NCBI GenBank assembly: GCA_016124575.1
Contig: WGNM01000034.1
Coordinates: 24,718-88,717, forward strand
DNA from: Cryomorphaceae bacterium
GTDB lineage: Bacteria; Bacteroidota; Bacteroidia; Flavobacteriales_D; Sanyastnellaceae
Direction of reading: 5' to 3'
DNA length: 64,000 nucleotides
Positions within the stretch are counted from its first letter, which is position 1; each line of letters starts with the position of its first letter. The position numbers and the translations under genes are program-made. Positions 1-8,926 of this stretch are shown here, one piece after another. The notes beneath the pieces were generated by a model. It made no database searches and was not told the origin of the DNA. It was given only the letters and a program-made list of their open reading frames with translations.

Positions 1-1179
1 CCGCTCTATCCGCAAGGTGGGACGTGGATATACGACCGAGCTGCCTGGTGTCCGGGTGCTCCTGTGGCAACACAAGACCTTGAACTAACGCCTTTTGTTT
101 CGGGTGATCAGTTTGAGGTGGACTATGATATTACGTATGATCCGTATGGGAATTATGTCTTTGAAGGACAAATCGTTGCATACGGCGATATGAACCATCA
201 AAACGATGTTGAACTCGATTGGATCATTTCTCCAAGTGATTGGAAAATCAATAGCCGCGTAAACCCTATCTGCGATGAGCCTGTGGTGCGCATCGAAAAC
301 GCTGGCGCGCAAACGTTGACTTCGTGTGTTATTACTTACAATGCGGGTGGTAGCAATGAATCGATGACATGGACTGGCTCGCTGGAACCTTTCCAAACTG
401 AAGATGTGACCCTCGAAATTAGCGATCCTGCTTTCTGGTCCGGTAGCCCCGATGAGGTGCAGTTGTTTACGGTAAATGTGAGCTCGCCAAATGGTGTGGC
501 TGATGAATACGAGGCGAATAATACGGGGACAAGCACCTTCAATCGTCCTCCTGTTTATACCTACGGCACGGGTGCCGACGATGATAACCGTCTAATCATT
601 TGGACCAAAACGAACAATGCTCCTTGGGAAACAGAAGTACGCATCGAAACGCTTGATGGTGAGGTGGTGTTCTTTCGCGACGATTACAGCACGGCAAACA
701 CGAACTACCGCGATACCATTCAGTTGAATGCGGGCTGCTATAAAGCAATTCTCAGCGATTCAGATGAAGATGGCTTGAGCTTTTTTGCCAACAATGATGG
801 CAGTGGTTTCTGTCGTTTTAAGAAGGTTGCAGGAGCGAATTTTATCGCTTTCGAACCTGATTTCGGTAAAGAAATCATCCACTATTTCCAGTTTGAAACG
901 GGGCTCACCACGGTTGAAGAATGGGTTGCTGATAAGCCGTTTTTAACGGTATACCCAAACCCAGGTAACAATGAAATGATGGTGAAAACTGGTCGGTGGA
1001 AGAATGATTTGGTGTGGACGCTTTTTGATGTCAATGGTCAAGCTGTAAAGGCCGGTAGCCACCGGTTAAATAGTGGTGATTTTTTCAGTGTGAACACACG
1101 CGAAATAGCTGCTGGATTGTATTTCTTGGTGGTTGACGATGGTAAAACACGTGTCAGCTCTCGCTGGATGAAAGAGTAG
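1..1179 (+). CDS. Secreted PNGase F-like protein with T9SS type A sorting domain (5' end outside window)
   Basis: The reading frame is open from base 1, so the true start lies upstream and only the last ~392 residues are visible. The first visible residues contain WIYDRAAWCPGAP, which closely resembles the conserved WIYDRAGWCPG motif of peptide-N-glycosidase F (PNGase F) C-terminal domains; a role in removing N-glycans from glycoproteins is inferred from this alone. The middle part (around bases 290-540) has the look of a CARDB-type adhesion domain (NAG...SVTYNAGG style strands, ending in DEYEANNTG). The C-terminus (FLTVYPNPG, ending AAGLYFLVVDDGK...SRWMKE) is a type A T9SS sorting domain, so the product is expected to be exported and anchored on or released from the cell surface. 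It converges on the subtilase gene with 6 nt between stops. Catalytic acidic residues of PNGase F would lie upstream and cannot be checked. Confidence 0.82.
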   Translation, partial: PLYPQGGTWIYDRAAWCPGAPVATQDLELTPFVSGDQFEVDYDITYDPYGNYVFEGQIVAYGDMNHQNDVELDWIISPSDWKINSRVNPICDEPVVRIENAGAQTLTSCVITYNAGGSNESMTWTGSLEPFQTEDVTLEISDPAFWSGSPDEVQLFTVNVSSPNGVADEYEANNTGTSTFNRPPVYTYGTGADDDNRLIIWTKTNNAPWETEVRIETLDGEVVFFRDDYSTANTNYRDTIQLNAGCYKAILSDSDEDGLSFFANNDGSGFCRFKKVAGANFIAFEPDFGKEIIHYFQFETGLTTVEEWVADKPFLTVYPNPGNNEMMVKTGRWKNDLVWTLFDVNGQAVKAGSHRLNSGDFFSVNTREIAAGLYFLVVDDGKTRVSSRWMKE

Positions 1180-1185
1180 GTCTTT

Positions 1186-2811
1186 CTATTCGAGTATCGC
1201 ACGCACGGTGCGGATGCGGTGGTCCTGCTCAAATTGTAAGTAGTACACGCCGGCTGATAGTCCGAGTGAACGTAAATCAAGGGTCCCAATTCCACGAGAC
1301 GAGTCAATGTATACGCAGGGAAGGTCCGCTAGGATTCTTCCCTGTGTCTCATATATGCGCACGTTCTCGCTTGTGATGCCCGATACTTCAAAGCGTATCA
1401 ATCCATCCGATGGATTGGGGTAAATGAGTATCCCGTTTGCTTGCGCTGAAAATTTGTTCAACAAGTACTGGTGTGCTTTGCCGAAATCTGGAATGCCATA
1501 GCCAAGAGAATCATTGGGATTCGCATATAGGTGTGCACTGCGCTCTATCGCTTCGATGATTTCCATATTTGTAGCTTGTGGATGTGCTTGCCACAAGCAG
1601 GCTGCCGCGCCACACAGTATAGGTGATGAAAAACTGGTCCCGTTTCCCTGTCGAATGGTGCTGTCGTTGGCAGCATACGAGGCGGCTTGACCCATAGCAA
1701 CAACGTTGGGTTTTACCCTGCCATCTGCCGAAGGCCCGAATGAACTGAAAGGGGCGTGCTCACCTAAATTATTGATGGCCCCAACGGTAAGTATGCTGTC
1801 GGCATCTCCAGGGGTTGAGATGTAATGCCAATCACTACTCCCAAGGTTTCCAGCACTGGTAACTACCAACATGCCCCTGCGGGCTGCCATGGTTGCGGCA
1901 ATGGCAATGTGTGTGGTTCTTCCGTCCATGTCGAAATAGCTGTGGTCTTGCAGTGAATCGTCAAAGGTGCTATACCCCAATGATGAATTTACGATGTCGA
2001 TGCCGATGCTGTCAGCTTCTTCAATGGCTGCTACCCAGTTGTCTTCTTCTATGATGTACTCTGTTGCCCCATCTTCTGTGCGGAAAAGAAAATAATGGGC
2101 GTCGGGTGCCGTGCCCACAAGGCTGTCTTGCAAATATCCACCCATGGTGCTTAACACGTAAGTGCCATGGTAATGGTGATCGGTAACGATATTGTCCCAG
2201 TCTACAAAGTCATGGACTTCGGTTATTGTCTCTCTTTCATACAGTCGTTCAAAAACTGGGAGGATAGGCACTCGCCTAAATCCTGCATCTAAAACGCCTA
2301 TCCACATGCCTTCTCCACGGTATCCGAGCGCATGAAGATAATCACCATTTATCTGTTTCAATTGATCCAGGCCTTCTCCGTATATGCTGCTTTCAAATTC
2401 TGTTGCTGTGCTTCTGATTATCGCTTGGGGTGCAATAGGTGAGTGGAAGGTGCGCACTTGCCGAACCTGAGAAACGAATGGCAAGGCTGCTATGTCTGCT
2501 AGCAAGGTCGAATCTGTGGTTTTTATGGAAATGGCGTTAAACCACTTCGAGCTGTGCAGGTGCTCGATGTTGCCGATGGATAAAACGGCTTGAATGTAAT
2601 TCGAATTTACAGGAAGATCTTCTAAAGTAATGGACTGAGCGCTTTTTGCTCTTCGTGCTAAAGCACGCTCTGAAAGGAATTCTGAGGGATTATTGGTGCT
2701 GAATGATGAGTTGTCTTTGTCTGAAAAGCGAATCCAATATTTGTTCGGGGCGGTTTGACTGAAGCTGCAAACAACCTGCAAGAAGAAGCTTATAAATAGC
2801 AATAACCTCAT
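1186..2811 (-). CDS. S8 (subtilisin-family) serine peptidase with T9SS sorting domain
   Basis: A 541-aa secreted protease. Residues 1-19 form a signal peptide (hydrophobic run ending CSFSQ). A propeptide-like N-terminal part (about 25-125) precedes the subtilase domain. The catalytic triad is visible as Asp175 (VLDAG), His215 (HGTYV) and Ser393 (NGTSFSSP), with the oxyanion Asn at 322 (SAGN). Residues from about 460 (ILIYPNPSDG) to the end form a type A T9SS sorting domain, so the enzyme should be exported across the outer membrane. The start ATG overlaps the stop of the upstream lipoprotein gene by 4 nt (ATGA), indicating translational coupling in a three-gene operon with the YwqK-like protein and the lipoprotein. 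All key residues are present, so it is predicted active; the substrate is unknown. Confidence 0.93.
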   Translation of the reverse strand: MRLLLFISFFLQVVCSFSQTAPNKYWIRFSDKDNSSFSTNNPSEFLSERALARRAKSAQSITLEDLPVNSNYIQAVLSIGNIEHLHSSKWFNAISIKTTDSTLLADIAALPFVSQVRQVRTFHSPIAPQAIIRSTATEFESSIYGEGLDQLKQINGDYLHALGYRGEGMWIGVLDAGFRRVPILPVFERLYERETITEVHDFVDWDNIVTDHHYHGTYVLSTMGGYLQDSLVGTAPDAHYFLFRTEDGATEYIIEEDNWVAAIEEADSIGIDIVNSSLGYSTFDDSLQDHSYFDMDGRTTHIAIAATMAARRGMLVVTSAGNLGSSDWHYISTPGDADSILTVGAINNLGEHAPFSSFGPSADGRVKPNVVAMGQAASYAANDSTIRQGNGTSFSSPILCGAAACLWQAHPQATNMEIIEAIERSAHLYANPNDSLGYGIPDFGKAHQYLLNKFSAQANGILIYPNPSDGLIRFEVSGITSENVRIYETQGRILADLPCVYIDSSRGIGTLDLRSLGLSAGVYYLQFEQDHRIRTVRAILE

Positions 2812-3467
2812 TCAGTGCCGTAATCTATAACACGCATTTCGTATGATACACCTACAATCTCTTGGTTTTGAAATGTGAGATCGGTGAGTTTTTTATGTAT
2901 CAGTCCAATTCCTTCAGCGTATATTTCCCAAGCATCTTCTTGGTCAATGAGGTTGATGTTGTTCCGCTGATTTACCCGTAGCGTTTTCTCAAAGGTTTGT
3001 CCGTTCAGCTCGTAAGAAACCCCAATGTTTTCATAGCGATAATTCCATGCATCCTCGGTATTGTAAACGTTTCCATCCCAATTGTTTTCAGGCTTGATGG
3101 GGAAGGTGAGGCGCACATAGCGTATGTTTTCTTCTACACGCTCTGCGGTAGTGGTTGTTCGCTTTTGAAACCAAACATCTGTCAATGTCCAATCAGCATC
3201 TAAATTGGGTCTTTTGTAACGTTCAAATCGGGTAGCAAGCTGTCCCTCATTGTCTACAAACTCTTCGGCAACTTTCTCTCGCAAATAGAAATGGGAGGTA
3301 TCGTTAACGGTGCCGTATGAAATTGAATCCACTTCATAGTCGATGAATGTGGCTAGAACGTTTGGGAAGTATTTGTACCCGAAGTCTATGGCTTCGTAGT
3401 CTGTATTCTTTTTGCAGCTAAAAACGAATGCTCCGCATATCAGCCCTAAGAGGAGATGTTTTTTCAT
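2808..3467 (-). CDS. Lipoprotein of unknown function
   Basis: A 219-aa protein beginning MKKHLLLGLICGAFVFSCKK: a lipoprotein signal peptide with lipobox VFSC and the lipidated cysteine at residue 18, followed by KK. No family is recognised with confidence. The mature part is rich in aromatic and charged residues arranged as beta strands (for example DVWFQKRTTT, YRYENIGVSYELNG, EIYAEGIGLIHKKL). The closing section, with AEGIGLIHKK followed by a repeated VSYE motif, resembles small Bacteroidota lipoproteins in which a conversion or mass-balance-like line of text ends the fold, but that is only a visual impression. It sits between a MORN/YwqK-like protein and a subtilase, overlapping both by 4 nt, so the three are probably made in fixed proportion. 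Confidence 0.8.
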   Translation of the reverse strand: MKKHLLLGLICGAFVFSCKKNTDYEAIDFGYKYFPNVLATFIDYEVDSISYGTVNDTSHFYLREKVAEEFVDNEGQLATRFERYKRPNLDADWTLTDVWFQKRTTTTAERVEENIRYVRLTFPIKPENNWDGNVYNTEDAWNYRYENIGVSYELNGQTFEKTLRVNQRNNINLIDQEDAWEIYAEGIGLIHKKLTDLTFQNQEIVGVSYEMRVIDYGTE

Positions 3468-4534
3468 CGTGTTTCTACGGATTGTAATTTGCCTTCAAGA
3501 TAGTGTTCAATTTTCATGATTCGACCTTTTTCGTTGTACCATGTCACCGGCCCATCCAACAAGTCGTTTACATAGTCGCCTTCGCATTTAACCTGCGTGC
3601 CCACCAAACGTTCTTTGAATTGTATGCCGCCTCCAGGCAGGGGCTCTGTCATTTGCTCGCGAATCCACTCCCCTTGGTCAAACCATTCTGTAAATGGACC
3701 GTTCTTTTTTCCACCTTCGTAGTTGTAGGTAGCACTCGGAATTCCGCCAGCAAAGTAGTCGGTGAACTCTCCATTCTCCCGGCGAGTCGCAACTTCTGCT
3801 CCTTTGTCATACTTGATGTTTAACTCTATCTCTCCTGATTTGTTGAATTTGATCCACAAGCCATCTTTGGTGCCTTTGTGGTAGCTGCCCTGAACAAACG
3901 GACGTCCATTGGCTTCGTAGAGTTTATACGGACCGCTGAGTTCATCGTTTTCATAATTTCCTTCGCCTTTTAGTCGTCCGTTTTCAAAGTACTCTCTCCA
4001 TGCGCCGTTCTTTTGGTCGTGCAAATATGAAGTTTCTGCGAGTACTTTCCCCGATTCGAAATATTCTATTGATTTTCCTTCTCTCAGGTTATCGACATAG
4101 GTCTCTTTTGTTTTCAAAGCGCCCGATTCGGAATAAAACTCCCACTCGCCTTGTTTGATTTTTTCCGCTTTTCCGTCAATCATTTTTTCAGAATAGCTCC
4201 CAACAGAAAGTTTTTTTCCGTTTTTGTGAAAGTTTATCACCTCCATTTTCTTGGTGCCATCCAGGTGATTTACTTCACTCATTTTCTCACCTGAATCGTA
4301 AAAAAATATAAATGTCCCAGTCGGAATTCCATCGGTAAACTGTCCGCGGTAATAAAGCTTCCCAGTTGGGTAAACCCGCACCCACAGCCCTTGTCGGCCA
4401 TTGTCATTGGTTACATTGTAGTCTACCCCAGCTTCTCCTTCTGGTAATGTATTATTGCCTGGTTGTGCCATGCTCACAAGGGAGAATAGGCAAAAAAAAG
4501 CGGTAATAATTGTCAGTTGCATTGCATCATTCAT
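3464..4534 (-). CDS. Secreted MORN/YwqK-like repeat protein
   Basis: About 356 aa when started at the ATG at 4534 (MNDAMQLTIITAFFC); the ATG at 4522 (MQLTII) is equally plausible and gives a cleaner signal peptide ending VSMAQ. The frame stays open further upstream to 4783, but that part lies antisense to mdh and is not coding-like. The protein is built from 20-25-residue repeats of the type G..YY..G...G.w..Y...G (for example GAWREYFENGRLKGEG, GPYKLYEANGRPFVQG, GLWIKFNKSGEIE). These are the MORN_2/YwqK-type repeats common in Bacteroidota, and several repeats are present between residues ~60 and 350. The family name 'YwqK antitoxin' comes from Bacillus and does not prove toxin neutralisation here. 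The gene is first in a chain with a lipoprotein and a subtilase (4-nt overlap at 3464-3467) and is divergent from mdh. Confidence 0.82.
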   Translation of the reverse strand: MNDAMQLTIITAFFCLFSLVSMAQPGNNTLPEGEAGVDYNVTNDNGRQGLWVRVYPTGKLYYRGQFTDGIPTGTFIFFYDSGEKMSEVNHLDGTKKMEVINFHKNGKKLSVGSYSEKMIDGKAEKIKQGEWEFYSESGALKTKETYVDNLREGKSIEYFESGKVLAETSYLHDQKNGAWREYFENGRLKGEGNYENDELSGPYKLYEANGRPFVQGSYHKGTKDGLWIKFNKSGEIELNIKYDKGAEVATRRENGEFTDYFAGGIPSATYNYEGGKKNGPFTEWFDQGEWIREQMTEPLPGGGIQFKERLVGTQVKCEGDYVNDLLDGPVTWYNEKGRIMKIEHYLEGKLQSVETR

Positions 4535-4608
4535 CGGCTTCGAAGTTACATAATTTGTGTGCCTAATTTCTAAGGGCAAACGGCGGGTTCTAAACAAAAA
4601 TTGTTTCG

Positions 4609-4616
4609 TAATTTTG
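4609..4616 (+). promoter_or_regulatory. Predicted -7 promoter box of mdh
   Basis: TAATTTTG matches the Bacteroidota TAnnTTTG box. It lies 66 nt before the chosen mdh ATG. No clear TTTG -33 element stands at the ideal distance, so this is a moderate call. Confidence 0.45.
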
Positions 4617-4682
4617 TCGAAATAAATAGGGGTAACCCTTTTTGTTGAAGCACTCAATTTGAAAACCATAATTCGTTCTTTC

Positions 4683-5624
4683 ATGAAAGTAACAGTAGTA
4701 GGAGCAGGCAATGTGGGCGCAACATGCGCCGATGTATTGGCCACCCGCGAAATCGCAAATGAAGTAGTACTTCTAGATATCAAAGAAGGCTATGCCGAAG
4801 GTAAAGCTCTCGATATCTGGGAAACAGCTCCTATCAATTTGTACGATACGCGCACAATCGGTTCAACCAATGATTATTCCAAAACTGCCGATTCTGAAGT
4901 TGTTGTTATAACTTCTGGTCTGCCACGTAAACCTGGAATGAGCAGAGACGATTTGATCGCTACCAATGCTGGCATCGTAAAGAGCGTTACTGAAAACGTG
5001 ATTAAATATTCTCCAAATGCGAAAATCATTGTCGTTTCAAACCCGCTTGATGTGATGACTTACTGCGCTTATCTAAGCGCAAAGGTAGATAGCAGCAAGG
5101 TTTTCGGTATGGCTGGTATCCTCGATACCGCTCGATACCGCGCATTCCTTGCTGAAGCGTTGGATGTTTCTCCAAAAGATATTCAAGCTGTTTTAATGGG
5201 CGGTCATGGCGACACCATGGTTCCACTTCCACGTTACACTACTGTTGGTGGTATTCCCGTTACTGAGCTTATCGATAACGAAAAATTGGATGCTATTGTT
5301 GAACGTACAAAGAAGGGTGGCGGTGAAATCGTGAACTTGCTCGGAACTTCAGCTTGGTATGCACCAGGAGCTGCAGCAGCCCAAATGGTGGAAGCTATCG
5401 TTCGCGACCAAAAACGTGTTTTCCCAGTTTGTGCTTGGCTTGATGGTCAGTACGGTTTGAAAGACATCTACTTGGGTGTTCCGGTGAAACTCGGTAAAAA
5501 TGGTATCGAAGAAATCATCGAACTTCAATTGAATGATGCTGAAAAAGCCCTTCTAGCAGAGTCTGCAAAAGCTGTGCGCGAGGTTATGGATGTGCTCGAC
5601 AATATGAATAGCGTTCAAGCGTAA
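4683..5624 (+). CDS. mdh: Malate dehydrogenase (LDH-like family)
   Basis: 313 aa. Catalyses NAD-dependent interconversion of malate and oxaloacetate in the TCA cycle, in the cytoplasm. The start is the ATG at 4683 (MKVTVVGAGNVG), which places the Rossmann nucleotide-binding motif GAGNVG at residues 7-12 as in the family; an in-frame TTG further upstream at 4659 would add eight residues not expected. Asp32 at the end of the second strand (VVLLD) fits NAD rather than NADP. Substrate and catalytic residues are visible: Arg82 and Arg88 in the mobile loop (GLPRKPGMSRDD), Asn120 (VVSNPLD), Asp148/Arg151 (ILDTARYR) and the catalytic His175 (GGHGDTMVPL). Arg82 (rather than Gln) marks it as malate-specific rather than lactate-specific. 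It is a single gene followed by a strong terminator. Confidence 0.97.
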   Translation: MKVTVVGAGNVGATCADVLATREIANEVVLLDIKEGYAEGKALDIWETAPINLYDTRTIGSTNDYSKTADSEVVVITSGLPRKPGMSRDDLIATNAGIVKSVTENVIKYSPNAKIIVVSNPLDVMTYCAYLSAKVDSSKVFGMAGILDTARYRAFLAEALDVSPKDIQAVLMGGHGDTMVPLPRYTTVGGIPVTELIDNEKLDAIVERTKKGGGEIVNLLGTSAWYAPGAAAAQMVEAIVRDQKRVFPVCAWLDGQYGLKDIYLGVPVKLGKNGIEEIIELQLNDAEKALLAESAKAVREVMDVLDNMNSVQA

Positions 5625-5645
5625 TCTATTGTTAGAAAAATATGG

Positions 5646-5678
5646 AAGGGTGATCTCAATGAGGTCACCCTTTTTTTT
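5646..5678 (+). terminator. Rho-independent terminator of mdh
   Basis: GGGTGATCTC pairs with GAGGTCACCC across a 3-nt loop (one G-U pair), extended by two A-T pairs and followed by a run of eight T. It starts 22 nt after the mdh stop. Confidence 0.9.
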
Positions 5679-5728
5679 GTCGCTACCTTTTGTGTGGATT
5701 TTGTGTTTCTTTACTTTTTTCTATACAA

Positions 5729-6604
5729 ATGAAGATGCACATTCTTTACCTCATTTTGTGTTTGACTTTTATCTGCAATGCTCTATCTGGTCAGCAATTC
5801 GTTGATCTTGCGAAGCTGGAATACCGCATCTCACCAAACAATGTTGTGCTCGATTCTACCAATGCGAATTTCAACATCGCTTACGCGGATGCTAGCGCTC
5901 TCGTTCCGTTGAAGGTAGATTCTGCAAATTATGTTCTTGCCGGCTTTGCGCACTCTACACTGGTGCTCGATGGTGATGTTTTTCAAAGCAATACGCTGCA
6001 AGTGGGCTGGCAACACAACTGGAATGCGGCATGGAAAAGTACTTTTTTGCTGCTGCCGAAGTCGAGTGCTAAGCGTGGAAATCTCGGAAGTGGTGATTTT
6101 CAATTTGGTGGATTGGTGATTGTTTCAAAATCGAAGTCGCCAACTTTTCAATGGAAATTCGGTGCCTATGTCAATGGTGATAAATTCGGACCGTTGACGG
6201 TTCCTATCTTTGGCTTCAAATGGCAAGCGTCTACTTCTCTTCAAATAGATGCTACGCTGCCTCTAGGTGCTACTGTTCGTAAAACTTTGAATGATAGACT
6301 GCATGCGGGTATTGTTTACAGTGGCAGGAAATACTCATACAATGCAAATGATGCCTACCTGGAAGTGGGTGAAAACAATGTTTGGGGCTTCGCAGATGTG
6401 TATGTAACGCGTTCTTTGGTGCTGAATCTTCGAGCCGGACATTCCATACTGCGCGATTATCAGTTTTTCAAGAATGCAGATTTGGTTGATGTCTCTTTTG
6501 GTTCTTTTGAACTGGGCGACAACCGCTCTCAGCTAACGGGGTCGCTGAGCCAGGGGTATTCGTTTCATGCTGGACTGATTTGGAGAATCAATCTCGATAA
6601 GTAA
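5729..6604 (+). CDS. Outer-membrane beta-barrel-like protein (DUF6268-like)
   Basis: 291 aa from ATG 5729 (MKMHILYLILCLTFICNALSGQ), which gives a good signal peptide; an in-frame GTG/TTG-type upstream extension is not needed. After the signal peptide the sequence alternates polar and aromatic residues in strands that end in turns (for example TLQVGWQHNWNAAWKSTFLLLP, FQFGGLVIVS, FQWKFGAYVN, LHAGIVYSGRKYSY, SFHAGLIWRINL), as in outer-membrane barrels, and the last strand ends near the C-terminus. The overall arrangement (Y.v.P....dst..Nf...Ya...vPl..ds..yvlaG) resembles the DUF6268 family of Bacteroidota; this assignment is from memory of the family pattern. The cargo or ligand is unknown. It follows the mdh terminator and converges on the FG-GAP gene. 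Confidence 0.72.
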   Translation: MKMHILYLILCLTFICNALSGQQFVDLAKLEYRISPNNVVLDSTNANFNIAYADASALVPLKVDSANYVLAGFAHSTLVLDGDVFQSNTLQVGWQHNWNAAWKSTFLLLPKSSAKRGNLGSGDFQFGGLVIVSKSKSPTFQWKFGAYVNGDKFGPLTVPIFGFKWQASTSLQIDATLPLGATVRKTLNDRLHAGIVYSGRKYSYNANDAYLEVGENNVWGFADVYVTRSLVLNLRAGHSILRDYQFFKNADLVDVSFGSFELGDNRSQLTGSLSQGYSFHAGLIWRINLDK

Positions 6605-6625
6605 CCCTCTTTTTGGTTAGTGATG

Positions 6626-8875
6626 TTAATTCACAAGCACTTTTGCCGTCAATGTGGCTTTTGCGGTTGGGACAAGAACCGTATAGAGCCCAGAACTTAA
6701 AGAAGATACATCAACGGAAATGTTGTTGCTGCCAAAACCTTCACTCACTTTTTTACCCAACATATCGAAAATGAAGTAGTAATGTACTCCATTAGCCGGC
6801 AGCACCACTGTGAATTGGTCTTCAGCTGGATTTGGGAAAATGGTAAGGCTTTCAGCATTGAAGCTTTCAACTGTGGGAACGGGATCAACAGCATCTCCAT
6901 CAAAGTATACCAACCCTCCATTGATGATTCCGTAAAACATGTCCCACTTGCCGTCGTTGTCTATATCCTCAACCCAAACAGCTGAACGATCGCCTTCTCT
7001 GAATCCATCCAGACCAAAAGGTTCTGCATCGAATAAGCCGTCGATGTTGTTGTTGATGTTGTTGAACAATTGTATGGTTCCTGTTTCATTTCCTAAAAAT
7101 AGGTGCATGACATCATTGGTGTCGCGTACCATGTTCGGGACACTGTATCCATTAATTCCGAGATATGTTGTTGCCGAAACACCTCCCAACGAATCACCTG
7201 CAGCACCCTGAACCCTTGTCCACAATGGGAAGCTAGCAGTACCTGTGTTCCTGAAGTAGTTCACCAAACCGAGTTTTTCTCCTATCAAAAGGTCAAGCTT
7301 TCCGTCGTTGTCGACATCAAAAATTTGAGGTGTGGCAAATTGACCGATGTCGATAACGGTTCCTTGTGAGTCAGTAATGGCGGCTGCTTCAAGCACGAAG
7401 TTGGCCTCATTACCCACTCCCGCGGTATTTTCGAAATAGTGCAAAATTCCTGTCTCTTCGCCGAGTATCATATCAAAATCGCCATCTCCATCGAGGTCAC
7501 CGAAACTAGGGTAGATGCTTTCGATAGCATACGATGGAATATCCAGCCAATTCAGATCTACCAATGTATATCCAGGTGCTTCGGCAGTGCCTGTATTCCG
7601 AAACAATGCGAGCTGCGATGGCAAGACGTCGATTTCTTCATAGTACTCTTTGTTTGCAACAACCAAGTCTTTCAATCCGTCACCATCAAAGTCGAATAAA
7701 ACGGGATAGGCGCCACGGCCTAATTCAATCATTTGGTCTTGTAAAAAGTTGTCTTTGACAAAGGTGAAATCTGGTAGGTCTTCTTGTCCTTCATTGATGT
7801 AAAACCAAACACTGTGGTCGTCGTCTCCATCAAAACGACTATTTGGTGCTACCAATAAATCAGAAATCCCATCGTTGTTGATGTCTTCATAGTACGCTGC
7901 CGGAAAACGTTGCAGTGCCACTGCAGGTCCACTTCCATTGTTAACGGGAAAGGCAGGGTCAACAAAAATGGCGCTGTCTTGTCCGTCAACGGCATCTTCC
8001 AATTTCAAAAGCAACAAGTTGTTGTAAGTCACATCGCCTATAATAATGTCTTTGATGCCATTTTGGTCGACATCGATGTCGCACAAGGTACCCCCAGCAT
8101 GCAGCGCTCTGGTTTGGGCACTGCGTGGATCGGCAACTTGAAACGGACATTGAAAATCATCGGCGTAGATTACAACGTTGCTCTCGGTACTTTCGTTGAA
8201 CATGCCGTAACAACGGTTTATGCACTCAAATTGAAGCAGCGAGCAATCGCCTTGGTCGACGCCAGTGCCGCGGAAATAGTAGAGCGTAGTGGCCGATTCT
8301 GTGAACGTTATGATGTCTATGTCGCCGTCGCCGTCATGATCGCCAATAATCGGTAGGTCCATCGACAGACATACCAGCGGTAACTCCGTATCGCCAGCGC
8401 CAAAATCAAAAGTCCCAAAAATTTGATTGGTGAATAGCTCAAATTGAAGTCCAGACTCAGGAGTGGAAACGTTTCTATAGACTTTGATGCTCGATTGAAA
8501 ATTTGTAAAGATGTCTTCTTTTCCATCGCAGTCAAAATCGCGCAGCAGCGCCCATTCTTTTAGCACCGGAAATGCATCAGCATATTCTGGGGCGTACTTG
8601 TAGTTTATCGCGCCGGGTGTTGGATCCATGTTCAAGAAAACCAATTTTCTTCCGCCATCACGATCGAAAATAAACAGGTCTTTGTCTCCATCTAAATCGA
8701 CGTCGATGCGAGAAAATTGAGGAGCCGTTAATCCACCCGTCCAAGCGTTTGTCAAGGTTCCAGCATCATCGTTTACCATCAAACTCAAGTCTCTAATGAA
8801 GTTGATTTGCGCTGTACACATGCTTGCGAGTAAAAAACAAGTAAGTGTCAATCCGCTGCTAATCTTGAAACCCAT
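6626..8875 (-). CDS. Secreted FG-GAP/VCBS repeat protein with T9SS type A sorting domain
   Basis: 749 aa. A signal peptide (MGFKISSGLTLTCFLLASMCTAQ) is followed by at least nine FG-GAP/VCBS-type repeats whose calcium loops are easily seen: DVDLDGDKDLFIFD, DFDCDGKEDIF, DHDGDGDIDIITF, DVDQNGIKDIIIGD, DINNDGISDLLVAP, DFDGDGLKDLVVAN, DLDGDGDFDMILGE, DVDNDGKLDLLIGE and DIDNDGKWDMFYG. Such repeats fold into integrin-like beta-propellers and bind Ca2+. The final ~75 residues (LTIFPNPAEDQFTVVLP ... SSGLYTVLVPT) are a type A T9SS sorting domain. The product is therefore a surface or secreted adhesin- or scaffold-like protein; no enzymatic domain is visible. It is transcribed divergently from the 173-aa membrane protein at 8927 and is not obviously in an operon. 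Confidence 0.92.
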   Translation of the reverse strand: MGFKISSGLTLTCFLLASMCTAQINFIRDLSLMVNDDAGTLTNAWTGGLTAPQFSRIDVDLDGDKDLFIFDRDGGRKLVFLNMDPTPGAINYKYAPEYADAFPVLKEWALLRDFDCDGKEDIFTNFQSSIKVYRNVSTPESGLQFELFTNQIFGTFDFGAGDTELPLVCLSMDLPIIGDHDGDGDIDIITFTESATTLYYFRGTGVDQGDCSLLQFECINRCYGMFNESTESNVVIYADDFQCPFQVADPRSAQTRALHAGGTLCDIDVDQNGIKDIIIGDVTYNNLLLLKLEDAVDGQDSAIFVDPAFPVNNGSGPAVALQRFPAAYYEDINNDGISDLLVAPNSRFDGDDDHSVWFYINEGQEDLPDFTFVKDNFLQDQMIELGRGAYPVLFDFDGDGLKDLVVANKEYYEEIDVLPSQLALFRNTGTAEAPGYTLVDLNWLDIPSYAIESIYPSFGDLDGDGDFDMILGEETGILHYFENTAGVGNEANFVLEAAAITDSQGTVIDIGQFATPQIFDVDNDGKLDLLIGEKLGLVNYFRNTGTASFPLWTRVQGAAGDSLGGVSATTYLGINGYSVPNMVRDTNDVMHLFLGNETGTIQLFNNINNNIDGLFDAEPFGLDGFREGDRSAVWVEDIDNDGKWDMFYGIINGGLVYFDGDAVDPVPTVESFNAESLTIFPNPAEDQFTVVLPANGVHYYFIFDMLGKKVSEGFGSNNISVDVSSLSSGLYTVLVPTAKATLTAKVLVN

Positions 8876-8926
8876 ATCTTCGAAGTTGAATATTATAGAC
8901 CAATTTATTTCTGAAAGTTAAGCAAA

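Noticed and set aside
3464..4534. Toxin-antitoxin system based on YwqK-like repeats
   Set aside because: The protein has a signal peptide and is coupled to a lipoprotein and a secreted protease; no toxin candidate is present.
7910..8356. 148-aa plus-strand frame inside the FG-GAP gene
   Set aside because: Complement of the DGDGD-type calcium repeats; composition not protein-like.
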